Source: an uncultured Lachnospiraceae bacterium (GTDB lineage Bacteria; Bacillota; Clostridia; Lachnospirales; Lachnospiraceae). Taken from it: DNA of 64,000 nt. The position numbers were made by a program, and so were the translations under genes. Each line of letters starts with the position of its first letter. Position 1 is the first letter of the stretch. The stretch is from NCBI GenBank assembly GCA_910585345.1, contig CAJUDS010000013.1:1-64000 (forward strand). The letters are read 5' to 3'. Positions 1 through 7,484 of this stretch are shown here, one piece after another. The notes under the pieces are model-generated. The model was not told where the DNA came from. It was given only the letters and a program-made list of their open reading frames with translations, and ran no database searches.

Positions 1-592
1 TATAAAAGTCGATTTTTTTAGCCATAAACGTTACAAAAATGCTTGACCACAACATATCAGATTTCATCTGTGCTTTCCATGAAGTTCCCGCCTTTGCCAT
101 CTGCCACTCATAATGTGTCTTTCCTTTTTGTCCTGCCGGAATAATAACCGGCAATCCATGTTCCCTGCACAGTTCGTCTGACAAATTCCGTATCTGCCTG
201 TATGTACGCTTACAGTTATTGTATTTTTTATGTTCCACATTATCAACTGCGCAGAAAATGATATGGTTATGACAATGCCCTTTGTCTATATGCGTGGCAA
301 TCACATAGCTATATTTATTTTCTAACATCTTGTCCGCAAGCTCTATTCCCACTTGGTGAGCCATATCAAAATCCGCTTCTCCAGGTGCAAATGACTGAAT
401 CAGGTGGAATGCCTGCTTATTCCCAACGCCGGAAGATTTTGACAACGCATCCATAAAATCATAATGTGCTGTTTCTATCCCACAGGCAAAGGAATCTATC
501 AAAATCTGTCCGTCAGTTTTCTCCGGATTGCAGATATATTTTAATGCTTTCTGTACGGTTGCTTTGACAGCATGGATTCGTGTGTATGCCAT
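1..592 (-). CDS. MobA/VirD2-family relaxase, N-terminal part (cut by window edge)
   Basis: The frame opens at ATG 590-592 and is still open at base 1, giving 197 codons. The start MAYTRIHAVKATVQKALKYI is typical of the Firmicutes MobA/relaxase family, which nicks oriT for conjugative transfer. The metal-binding HUH-type motif is visible as HIDKGHCHNHIIF at about residues 103-115, followed by a conserved tract (YRQIRNLSDELCREHGL). The gene overlaps the end of mobC by 52 bases, which is usual for mobC-mobA pairs. After the SWKAQMK segment (about residue 176) the visible residues no longer look like the family to me, so a frameshift or deletion near bases 1-65 is possible. The remainder lies outside the window. 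Confidence 0.85.
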   Translation of the reverse strand, partial: MAYTRIHAVKATVQKALKYICNPEKTDGQILIDSFACGIETAHYDFMDALSKSSGVGNKQAFHLIQSFAPGEADFDMAHQVGIELADKMLENKYSYVIATHIDKGHCHNHIIFCAVDNVEHKKYNNCKRTYRQIRNLSDELCREHGLPVIIPAGQKGKTHYEWQMAKAGTSWKAQMKSDMLWSSIFVTFMAKKIDFY

Positions 593-882
593 ACCTGTTT
601 CATTAGCTCCTTTACTTCTTCTATATCGTCCTGATAAGTGTTACCCGTAGAACTCATCCTTGCCGCTATCTGATTCAGGCTTTTGCTGATTCTGCTTAGA
701 TTGACATTGTAGTCATGCAGTTCCGAGTAATCTACAAAATAATTATATCCGTACAAGATCAAATGCCGAAGATAATCATTTCTATTCTTGTATTCTGCAT
801 TTTTACATTTGGCATCTAAGATATACTTCTCATCATCACTCAACCGTAAAATAAGCTGATTGCTTCGTTTTCGTTTTTCCAT
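541..882 (-). CDS. mobC: MobC-like mobilization accessory protein
   Basis: 113 residues. Small basic protein with an N-terminal ribbon-helix-helix-like segment (KRSNQLILRLSDDEKYIL) and the MobC-type region around residues 60-80 (VNLSRISKSLNQIAARMSST). MobC proteins bind oriT and help the relaxase open the strands. ATG at 882 is preferred to an in-frame TTG six bases upstream because a GGAGG lies six bases before the ATG. The gene directly precedes and overlaps the relaxase start, and a candidate oriT lies upstream. Confidence 0.85.
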   Translation of the reverse strand: MEKRKRSNQLILRLSDDEKYILDAKCKNAEYKNRNDYLRHLILYGYNYFVDYSELHDYNVNLSRISKSLNQIAARMSSTGNTYQDDIEEVKELMKQVWHTHESMLSKQPYRKH

Positions 883-888
883 TCTCAA

Positions 889-1257
889 CCTCCATCATTT
901 TATTGACTAAAAATTGTTACTATTGTTTTCTTACTCTGCATTCCGTTCTATATGTATTTCATAAGGGGTTAGGGGATTTTTCCCCTGCAAGCGGATTGGA
1001 TATCCATTTTGCAAACGTGTAAACGGTGCAAAATCGTCATTTGGATATCCAAATCCAGTGCTTGATATTCTACCTTTTAACAATTTTTCCGTGAGCCTCT
1101 ATTACAAATTTTGTATTTCTGCACTCACTTCATTTTCTGCAAACAGAAAAGTTCCTGCCAGCTTGCCTCTAATACGGTTCCTAATTGGCACCCAAAATAA
1201 CTCTGTCCCATTAGCCGGGTGCCAACTCGGTACCATTTACGCTTTTTCTTCTATTCC
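889..1257. other. Candidate oriT region (palindrome cluster between mobC and the ParR-like gene)
   Basis: No gene is seen in this 369-base stretch. It holds, from left to right: a 6-bp stem AGGGGA/TCCCCT with a 4-base loop (971-986); GGATATCC (998-1005); an 8-bp inverted repeat ATTTTGCA/TGCAAAAT (1006-1013 and 1027-1034) with a 13-base loop; and a perfect 16-base palindrome ATTTGGATATCCAAAT (1039-1054). A cluster of hairpins immediately upstream of mobC-mobA is the usual place and form of an origin of transfer. The assignment is inference; no nic site can be named from sequence alone. Confidence 0.45.
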
Positions 1258-1659
1258 CTACTCTCCCATCGAAAAAGCAAAATCCAGCATATCTTCTGCA
1301 ATTTCCTTTTCCTGCCCTTGTTTGGATGCTTGCGCTTCATCAGTCCTTTGTTCTGCGCTATGAAAAACAACTTTGTCGGCAAAATAATCGTTTATGCCCT
1401 CCAACACAAGCCCCGCAACCTTATTTGCAAGAACGCTAGTTTCATCAGTTGAATCTTCATGCAGTTCTCCTAAAAATTGTTTCCTCTCCGCATTTTGAGC
1501 ATCATTTTGCCTGTCTATCACTGCAATAAGCGCATCCGCAAGCACTTTTCCATAAGAGCCATCCCTGCGGTTCAGCCCATGCAGATATTCCCACGCCCTG
1601 CGCTGATTCTCATCTTCCATGCAGAATTTTACATTGGTACAGCTATACGTTCCTCTCAT
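1258..1659 (-). CDS. ParR-like plasmid segregation/centromere-binding protein
   Basis: 133 residues, start ATG with AAAGGA upstream. The N-terminal half (VKFCMEDENQRRAWEYL then LADALIAVIDRQ) resembles the Plasmid_stab_B/ParR-like family that sits downstream of ParM-like actin genes. The C-terminal part is acidic and low in complexity. It follows the ParM-like pseudogene by 60 bases, in the order ParM-ParR, which supports a type II partition pair in which ParR binds a centromere and couples it to ParM filaments. The assignment rests on weak similarity plus context. Confidence 0.6.
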   Translation of the reverse strand: MRGTYSCTNVKFCMEDENQRRAWEYLHGLNRRDGSYGKVLADALIAVIDRQNDAQNAERKQFLGELHEDSTDETSVLANKVAGLVLEGINDYFADKVVFHSAEQRTDEAQASKQGQEKEIAEDMLDFAFSMGE

Positions 1660-1719
1660 AAAGCTTATTCCTTTCCCATAACCTAATCTACATATAATCG
1701 GATATGGAAACTTTGCTGT

Positions 1720-2636
1720 CTATCTGCGCAATTTCTTCTCTGCCAAAGTCTCGTATCCCTTTGCATTGGCGCAAATATCCGTAATAAAAGTCACTCCTGC
1801 CTTCTCCGCTAAATCTGAATAATTTTGTAGCAGACAGCCGCCTCCGCCAATCACATACAGATGTACCAGCCCTTCCTTATATCCATAATCCGCCAAACGC
1901 TTTCTGATATTTTCCGTATACCTCGTTGCAATATGTTCTACTTTCTTAGCGATACTATCTGTTCTTTCCTGTAAACCATTCCGAAGAAGCGGTTCTATCA
2001 GCATTTCAGGAATATCCTCTCCATTTTCTTTGGATAATTCTTTCTGTATCTCTTTCATACAGATGCTCACACCAAATTTGTCCGTCGCAAGGCTCTTTTC
2101 CAACGGTTTATTGTCAACAATCTGCATAACATTCATGGTTCCGTTTCCAATGTCCGCCAGCATATTCATTCCCTGCATAGCACCTAAATTGACAACAGCA
2201 GCAAATCCTGTGGAAATATTTCTACACCGCACAAATGCACATGATATCTCTCTTTTCGGAACTCAAAATGCAATTCCTGTTCTTTCATCAGATAACGCCT
2301 AAAGTCTGCACCTTGACTTTTCATCCACGCAAGCGGAAGCCCGACTGCCAATATCACATTTGCCTCATGAAGTCCTCTGAACTTCAATCCCTCTGCCAGT
2401 GCCGTAAGTGTCAGAATATAAAAATCTTCGGAATCCGTTTTATTCCCCTGATATACCAAATGCGACTCCCCGATTACATAAAACTTATCCTTATATCTCA
2501 CAAAATTCTTACTGACGATTGGCTCTTCCTCCATGCATTCCACGCCTGTCCGGAATACCCTGTGTACGGTCTTCATATTCCCATATCCATGATCCACGCC
2601 GATAATAATTCTTGTATTTCCGTTAAATTTCTGCAT
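1720..2636 (-). pseudogene. ParM/Alp-type actin-like segregation ATPase, broken by a frameshift
   Basis: Two overlapping frames together give a complete ParM-like protein. The first frame starts at ATG 2636 after an AGGAGG (the longer frame start at 2684 is less likely) with the nucleotide-binding phosphate-1 motif IIIGVDHGYGNMKT; it ends soon after VEIFPQ. The continuation GFAAVVNLGA and ADIGNGTMNVMQI (phosphate-2 motif), then LYVIGGGGCLL, is in another frame. The join falls at about 2207-2209, where CAGGATTTG would become CAGGGATTTG by adding one G and restore FPQGFAAVVN. The gene is therefore either a recent single-base pseudogene or carries a sequencing error. Its partner would be the ParR-like gene downstream. 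Confidence 0.8.
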
Positions 2637-2685
2637 ATAGCTTGTCCTCCTGATTTCATGGTTTTCGCTAAAACTTCTTTTCATT

Positions 2686-2740
2686 AGGACAAGCCTCTGC
2701 TATAATAAATTTGCAAGATTTTCATAGAGAGGCTTGTCCT
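2686..2740. terminator. 13-bp perfect inverted repeat between integrase and ParM-like gene
   Basis: Arms AGGACAAGCCTCT (2686-2698) and AGAGGCTTGTCCT (2728-2740) are perfectly complementary with a 29-base AT-rich loop. On the plus strand the second arm is followed by TTTTT, like an intrinsic terminator; on the minus strand, the direction of the neighbouring genes, it has no T tract. It may instead be a regulatory hairpin or protein-binding site ahead of the ParM-like gene. Confidence 0.5.
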
Positions 2741-2772
2741 TTTTATGTAACAGATTAAATTGTTCCACCAAC

Positions 2773-3882
2773 TTAATCTGCATCCGAAATGTCCCTGTTT
2801 CCGACAGGGGCATTTTCACTTGATGCCTCATTCCTCTTTCGGTTCAGCATATCCGCAACCTTCTTCTGTTCGTTAGGATATAAATGTCCGTATGTATTCA
2901 GAGTAATCTTGATGTCCTTATGTCCCATGCGTTCCTTGATGACCATAGGCGCTACTCCCTGATGCGCGAGATACGCACACGCGGAATGTCTTAAATCATG
3001 CACCCTAATCCTTTTTACTCCCGATTTTTGAATGTGCCTTACCATTTTATGCTGCACTGCTTCGCATACGATTGGAAAAAGTCTTTCGCTGTCAGGAAAT
3101 TCATACAGCTTATTACAATACGCCTTGATCTCCTGTGTCAGAAATTCAGGAATATCTATTGTCCTGACTGACTGTTCCGTCTTAGGCGTTGTAATGACAT
3201 CTTTTCCTTCTGTCCGATAATAGGTCTTGGAAATGGATATTTTATTCTCCTGAAAATCAACGTCATTCTTCGTTATAGCAAGTAATTCTCCGATACGCAT
3301 ACCCGTCCAGAATAAAATCTCAAACAAGACATAATATCTGCTTCCCACTTCAATCGTACTAATAAACTGCTGATACTCCTCATAAGTCCAAAAATCCATT
3401 TTATCCGCATCTGACTTTCCCATTTTCTTTACTTTCTTGCAGGGGTTATTTGTCAGATTGTAGATATTGGAAGCGTGGATAAACAACGCCGTCATCTGAT
3501 TCTGAAGCATCCGCAGGTATGTCTGCGAATATCCTGCCTCCCGCATTTTGTTCTGCCACTGGATAATGTCTGCCGGTGTAATTTCATTCATGGACTTATT
3601 TTCAAAGTACGGAAGGATATGCCGTTCAATCATATATCTCTTATTCTTGATCGACCGTTCCTTCAATTCACCCTGCTTATCCCTGAAATAAGTCTCAACA
3701 AAAGCCCCAACCTTCATATTCATATCCGCTTCTGTTGTTTGCATAAACTGTTCCTCATACTCTTTCGCTTCCCTCTTTGTCTTGAAACCTCTTTTGCACT
3801 TTTGTTTCTGCCTACCCGTCCAATCATTGTAACGAAAGATACAATACCATGTTCCCCTCTGCTCATCTTTATAGACTGACAT
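2773..3882 (-). CDS. int: Tyrosine site-specific integrase (Tn916-type)
   Basis: 369 residues; ATG with AAAGGAG upstream. It integrates and excises the mobile element by strand exchange at att sites. Visible parts: an N-terminal arm-binding domain (MSVYKDEQRGTWYCIFRYND), a SAM-like core-binding domain (about 60-150), and the catalytic domain with Arg in WTGMRIGELLAI, HxxR in VHDLRHSACAYL, His in MGHKDIKITLNTY and the nucleophile Tyr in the same segment. All catalytic residues are present, so the enzyme looks intact. It lies downstream of the excisionase-like gene, with which it probably shares a promoter. Att sites could not be located. Confidence 0.93.
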   Translation of the reverse strand: MSVYKDEQRGTWYCIFRYNDWTGRQKQKCKRGFKTKREAKEYEEQFMQTTEADMNMKVGAFVETYFRDKQGELKERSIKNKRYMIERHILPYFENKSMNEITPADIIQWQNKMREAGYSQTYLRMLQNQMTALFIHASNIYNLTNNPCKKVKKMGKSDADKMDFWTYEEYQQFISTIEVGSRYYVLFEILFWTGMRIGELLAITKNDVDFQENKISISKTYYRTEGKDVITTPKTEQSVRTIDIPEFLTQEIKAYCNKLYEFPDSERLFPIVCEAVQHKMVRHIQKSGVKRIRVHDLRHSACAYLAHQGVAPMVIKERMGHKDIKITLNTYGHLYPNEQKKVADMLNRKRNEASSENAPVGNRDISDAD

Positions 3883-4008
3883 AAAATCTCCTTTCTTCTC
3901 AGGACAGTCTGCGGTTTGTCATATAATCAATCCCACGGAACTGCCTTTAAATTCGCATTTCATTTTATCCGCATATCCTATCTATCTGAATGATATGCCA
4001 ACCTCCTG

Positions 4009-4206
4009 TTACGCTGTTGTCACTCCACTTTGATACCCGTAAAACTTCTTATCCCAATATGCTCTGGGAATCTTGCCTGACACGACAATATAGCCGCTAT
4101 CTTCCAGTTCTTTGTTCAACTGTCTGATAATCTTATATGCGTGTCCCTTAGAAACGCCAAGCATATCAACGACATCCTGTGCCATTACCATATAATTGTT
4201 ATTCAT
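4009..4206 (-). CDS. Small HTH excisionase/regulator-like protein
   Basis: 65 residues with an unusually strong purine-rich RBS (GGAGGAGGGAGG). The helix-turn-helix segment is AQDVVDMLGVSKGHAYKIIR (residues 9-28), the MerR/excisionase-like arrangement often found just upstream of tyrosine integrases in Firmicutes elements. It could act as recombination directionality factor, as transcriptional regulator, or both. It lies 126 bases upstream of int in the same direction and downstream of the promoter with flanking inverted repeats at 4267-4319, which it might bind. Confidence 0.65.
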   Translation of the reverse strand: MNNNYMVMAQDVVDMLGVSKGHAYKIIRQLNKELEDSGYIVVSGKIPRAYWDKKFYGYQSGVTTA

Positions 4207-4266
4207 CTACCTCCCTCCTCCTGCACTGACGCTGTATATTGTCAAGGTTATATTTTTAGCATCTAT

Positions 4267-4319
4267 TTATCTTGACTTGTTCTCTATGATAAAACAGCGC
4301 CGGATATTTGTCAAGATAA
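4267..4319 (-). promoter_or_regulatory. Promoter of the excisionase-integrase genes with flanking inverted operators
   Basis: Minus-strand -35 TTGACA (4309-4314), 17-base spacer and -10 TATCAT (4286-4291). It is bracketed by a perfect 10-bp inverted repeat, TTATCTTGAC (4267-4276) and GTCAAGATAA (4310-4319), whose right arm overlaps the -35 box. More TTGTCAAG- and ATCTTG-like half sites lie at about 4237 and 4338. This geometry suggests repression by a dimeric regulator. Confidence 0.7.
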
Positions 4320-4428
4320 TTTTATTGATTTCTTTTTTATCTTGTGATAGTATTGTATATATAAGAAAAGAAATGAGTTTCAGAGAGACTATTTTACGCC
4401 GTTCATCTGATAGAAAGGAATTTTAAGT

Positions 4429-5661
4429 ATGAATTTATATTCGCCGGACATCATCAAAAATGATTTTCACTTTAATGTTGCAACCTACAGCATTAACCGC
4501 CATACCCACGAAGAAACTCTTTCTTCCATTTATGATGATGAGAATACGCACAAAAGCGGGACTGCCTGCTTTATAAAAAAAGCGGCTATCCATACCGGCA
4601 TTATGGAAATCCTTGATTATGATATGCCTGAAAAGGAATCTGCTATTGTATCATTTGAGAAATTGAAGTCTGTTTTGCCATTGCTCGGCATCGACTTCCC
4701 CTTTGACAAAGAAACCTTCCATTTATATTGCTGCGAACACATACCAAAAGATATCGAGACTTCTGCCGGACAAATCATGTCGATATTGCAGTCCTGTTTT
4801 GAAGAACATCCGGCACTGTCTTATCTGTATCCTTTATTTCATATGGTAATGCGTTCCTGCTATCAGCAAGCCGGAAAATCAGCCGATACGGAACTACTTC
4901 AAGCTGCCAAACTGTTAGCAGAAGAAGTCGGCAGTCTTGAAACTTTATATACGCAGGCAAGAAATTATTTAACTGAGGTTGCCATAGAGCCGTCAAAGCA
5001 AGGCTTACCGTTTCCTAGCAGTGCAATAGCTGAAATATACCATTCCTATTGCCTGTATGCCAGTAAGCAGGATTTTCAATCGGCTGCATTATCCGCTATG
5101 GAAATAAAAGAAACTTTTCTGCCTGACATTCATACCCATACAGATGCTCACTCCAATACACAAGATTGGATAGAGTATTTAAACCATGCCACTAACCTTA
5201 TTACAGATAATGCAATTGGGAAATACCCTGTTACATCATTCAAACAGCTCTTATATATAGGCATCCGACTACTGCTTGAAGACGAACTCGTTATCAAAAA
5301 ATGCAGACTATGCAATGGATATTTTCGTGTGAAATACACTTCCAACCAAGAATACTGCACAAGAATATACAGAGACACTTCCACTACCTGTAATGAGTAC
5401 GCCAGCCGGAAATCCTATAAGGAAAAGTTATTCAGCCATCCGATTCATACGGAATTTACAAAATCATACAACAGACTGTATGCCCGCATCCGCAGAGGGA
5501 AACTCCCTGCTGATACGCCGCTTATGGATCAGTTAAAAGCACTCCATGACGAATATACTGAAAAATATGAGAACACACACCAAAAAGACCACGAAGCTAT
5601 ATGGAAAGAATATATAGAAAAAAATAAAGAACTGCTCAAATTAGATTCTTCAAAGAATTAA
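4429..5661 (+). CDS. DUF6076-type protein with a four-cysteine zinc-finger motif
   Basis: 410 residues on the plus strand, opposite to its neighbours; RBS AAGGAA before ATG. I cannot assign a function. The C-terminal third has a zinc-finger-like pattern: CRLC at about residue 288 followed by EYC and TTC with intervening aromatic residues (CNGYFRVKYTSNQEYC), then a Lys/Arg-rich helix, as in DUF6076-type proteins common on Firmicutes mobile elements. The N-terminal part is helical with no membrane segment. It is divergent from the int side and probably element cargo or a regulator. DNA binding is inference from the metal-binding motif. Confidence 0.6.
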   Translation: MNLYSPDIIKNDFHFNVATYSINRHTHEETLSSIYDDENTHKSGTACFIKKAAIHTGIMEILDYDMPEKESAIVSFEKLKSVLPLLGIDFPFDKETFHLYCCEHIPKDIETSAGQIMSILQSCFEEHPALSYLYPLFHMVMRSCYQQAGKSADTELLQAAKLLAEEVGSLETLYTQARNYLTEVAIEPSKQGLPFPSSAIAEIYHSYCLYASKQDFQSAALSAMEIKETFLPDIHTHTDAHSNTQDWIEYLNHATNLITDNAIGKYPVTSFKQLLYIGIRLLLEDELVIKKCRLCNGYFRVKYTSNQEYCTRIYRDTSTTCNEYASRKSYKEKLFSHPIHTEFTKSYNRLYARIRRGKLPADTPLMDQLKALHDEYTEKYENTHQKDHEAIWKEYIEKNKELLKLDSSKN

Positions 5662-5808
5662 TGCGCAAAGCACATAATAATCTATCGTATATAGCTGAAT
5701 ACTTATCTGCCAGAGTCTGGATAACTATTGCACTACACTTGTTTCTTCAAAATTAGCGAATTTTTGTTATCATCCTGTTATCACGACATACCAATCCCAC
5801 CACACTAC

Positions 5809-5843
5809 GAAAAAAGGACTTTCCGAGAAACCTCGGAAAGTCC
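5809..5843 (-). terminator. Intrinsic terminator of tuf
   Basis: Perfect 12-bp stem GGACTTTCCGAG/CTCGGAAAGTCC with a 4-base loop (5816-5843), followed on the minus strand by six Ts (5810-5815). It lies 22 bases past the tuf stop codon. Between it and the DUF6076-type gene (5662-5808) I see no gene. Confidence 0.93.
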
Positions 5844-5865
5844 CATAAATTCAATGAATTTTCAA

Positions 5866-7053
5866 TTACTCGATAATCGTAGCCACACGACCAGAACCAA
5901 CAGTCCTGCCACCCTCACGAATAGCGAATGTAAGACCCTGCTCCATAGCGATCGGATGAATCAGTTCAATGCTCATCTCTACATTATCGCCAGGCATGCA
6001 CATCTCTGTACCTTCCGGGAGGTTGCAGACACCTGTCACATCAGTTGTTCTGAAATAGAACTGCGGTCTGTAATTATTGAAGAAAGGTGTATGACGTCCG
6101 CCTTCATCTTTCGTCAAAACATAAACCTGCGCCGTAAATTTTTTGTGGCATGTTACGGAACCCGGTTTTGCAAGAACCTGTCCTCTTTCGATTTCTGTTC
6201 TCTGAATACCACGGAGAAGCACGCCGATGTTATCACCAGCTTCTGCCTCATCGAGCAGCTTACGGAACATTTCGATACCTGTTACGACAGATTTCTGTGT
6301 CTCTTCTTTGATACCAATGATTTCTACTTCATCAGACATATGAAGCTGTCCGCGCTCTACTCTACCAGTAGCAACCGTACCACGACCTGTGATGGAGAAT
6401 ACATCCTCTACCGGCATCAGGAAAGGCTTATCTGTATCACGCTGCGGATCCGGAATATACTCATCAACTGTGCTCATGAGCTCCATGATCTTGTCGCCCC
6501 ACTCACCATTGGGCTCTTCCAGTGCTTTCAAAGCAGAGCCCTGGATAATCGGGCAGTCATTGAAACCATACTCTTCAAGCTGTTCTGTCACTTCCATCTC
6601 AACCAGCTCGATCAGCTCAGGATCGTCTACCATATCGCACTTATTCAGGAATACGATAATATAAGGCACACCTACCTGACGGGAAAGAAGGATATGCTCC
6701 TTCGTCTGCGCCATAACGCCATCCGTTGCAGCTACAACCAGAATAGCGCCATCCATCTGTGCTGCACCGGTGATCATGTTCTTTACATAGTCAGCATGAC
6801 CTGGGCAGTCAACGTGTGCATAATGTCTCTTGTCTGTTTCATACTCTACGTGTGCTGTAGAAATTGTGATACCACGTTCTCTCTCTTCAGGAGCTTTATC
6901 GATGTTCTCGAAATCTGTTGCTGTATTACCGGCAACTCTTTCAGATAAAACCTTTGTAATTGCAGCCGTTAAAGTTGTTTTACCATGGTCAACATGACCA
7001 ATGGTACCGATGTTACAATGCGGCTTGTTTCTTTCAAATTTAGCTTTAGCCAT
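5866..7053 (-). CDS. tuf: Translation elongation factor Tu
   Basis: 395 residues, the normal length. EF-Tu carries aminoacyl-tRNA to the ribosomal A site as a GTP complex. G motifs are visible: GHVDHGKTTL (residues 20-29), RGITI, DCPGHADYVKN and NKCDM; the C-terminal barrel domains follow (PGDNVEMSIELIHPIA). It is the last gene of the rpsL-rpsG-fusA-tuf order but is separated from fusA by 431 bases and has its own promoter and terminator, so it is probably transcribed largely alone. No sign of degeneration. Confidence 0.99.
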   Translation of the reverse strand: MAKAKFERNKPHCNIGTIGHVDHGKTTLTAAITKVLSERVAGNTATDFENIDKAPEERERGITISTAHVEYETDKRHYAHVDCPGHADYVKNMITGAAQMDGAILVVAATDGVMAQTKEHILLSRQVGVPYIIVFLNKCDMVDDPELIELVEMEVTEQLEEYGFNDCPIIQGSALKALEEPNGEWGDKIMELMSTVDEYIPDPQRDTDKPFLMPVEDVFSITGRGTVATGRVERGQLHMSDEVEIIGIKEETQKSVVTGIEMFRKLLDEAEAGDNIGVLLRGIQRTEIERGQVLAKPGSVTCHKKFTAQVYVLTKDEGGRHTPFFNNYRPQFYFRTTDVTGVCNLPEGTEMCMPGDNVEMSIELIHPIAMEQGLTFAIREGGRTVGSGRVATIIE

Positions 7054-7127
7054 TTTTGATATTCCTCCTTGATTCTACTTTCCTTATAAAAGTTTAATGA
7101 GTTTCAGAATTTTACTCGACTACCTTG

Positions 7128-7156
7128 ATTATAGTAAAAATAGCCAGATATTTCAA
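7128..7156 (-). promoter_or_regulatory. tuf promoter
   Basis: Minus-strand -35 TTGAAA (7151-7156), 17-base spacer, perfect -10 TATAAT (7128-7133). Predicted start near 7121 gives a leader of about 65 bases. Confidence 0.85.
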
Positions 7157-7185
7157 GTATTTTTTCATATTTCAGGCAGATGTGC

Positions 7186-7340
7186 GTAACGCGCGTTACA
7201 ATTCACACCCACGCCGGATTTCACATCCATTTACGATTGTTCAGTGTGAATTGCAACGATGATGCACACAAAATGCCCAAAAGCAGGCATTTTGGCGTTG
7301 GTTCCGACACCATGCAACAAGTGCATGGTGCGGGTGTGAA
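7186..7340. repeat. Structured intergenic element between fusA and tuf
   Basis: No gene. A nested set of inverted repeats: palindrome GTAACGCGCGTTAC (7186-7199); outer arms TTCACACCC (7202-7210) and GGGTGTGAA (7332-7340); ACGCC/GGCGT (7211-7215, 7294-7298); AAAATGCC/GGCATTTT (7270-7277, 7286-7293); CACCATGCA/TGCATGGTG (7308-7316, 7322-7330). An alternative 10-bp pairing, CAATTCACAC (7199-7208) with GTGTGAATTG (7244-7253), would exclude the outer stem. It lies upstream of the tuf promoter and has no T tract. A REP- or MITE-like repeat or a structured fusA 3' region are both possible. The stretch 7341-7484 shows no gene. Confidence 0.55.
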
Positions 7341-7484
7341 AACTAACTAACGCTCTTTGCAATTCTCGCCTGCACCTGTATAGATATCCCTTTCCATGTT
7401 ACAACTGTGAAAGTACCCGGCGCAAAGTCCCCGCTTCGGGCTAAAGACTGTCTGCAGGGATGCGCGCACTCCGCTATCGCTGTC

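Noticed and set aside
1058..1686. Small plus-strand frames over the candidate oriT and ParR-like gene
   Set aside because: Ser/Phe/Cys-rich shadows without RBS.
4201..5865. Precise right end (att site) of the mobile element
   Set aside because: No duplicated core sequence could be recognised because the other end lies outside the window.
5728..6948. 406-codon plus-strand open frame opposite tuf
   Set aside because: Covers the tuf terminator and most of tuf; Cys/Ser/His-rich shadow of a highly biased gene.
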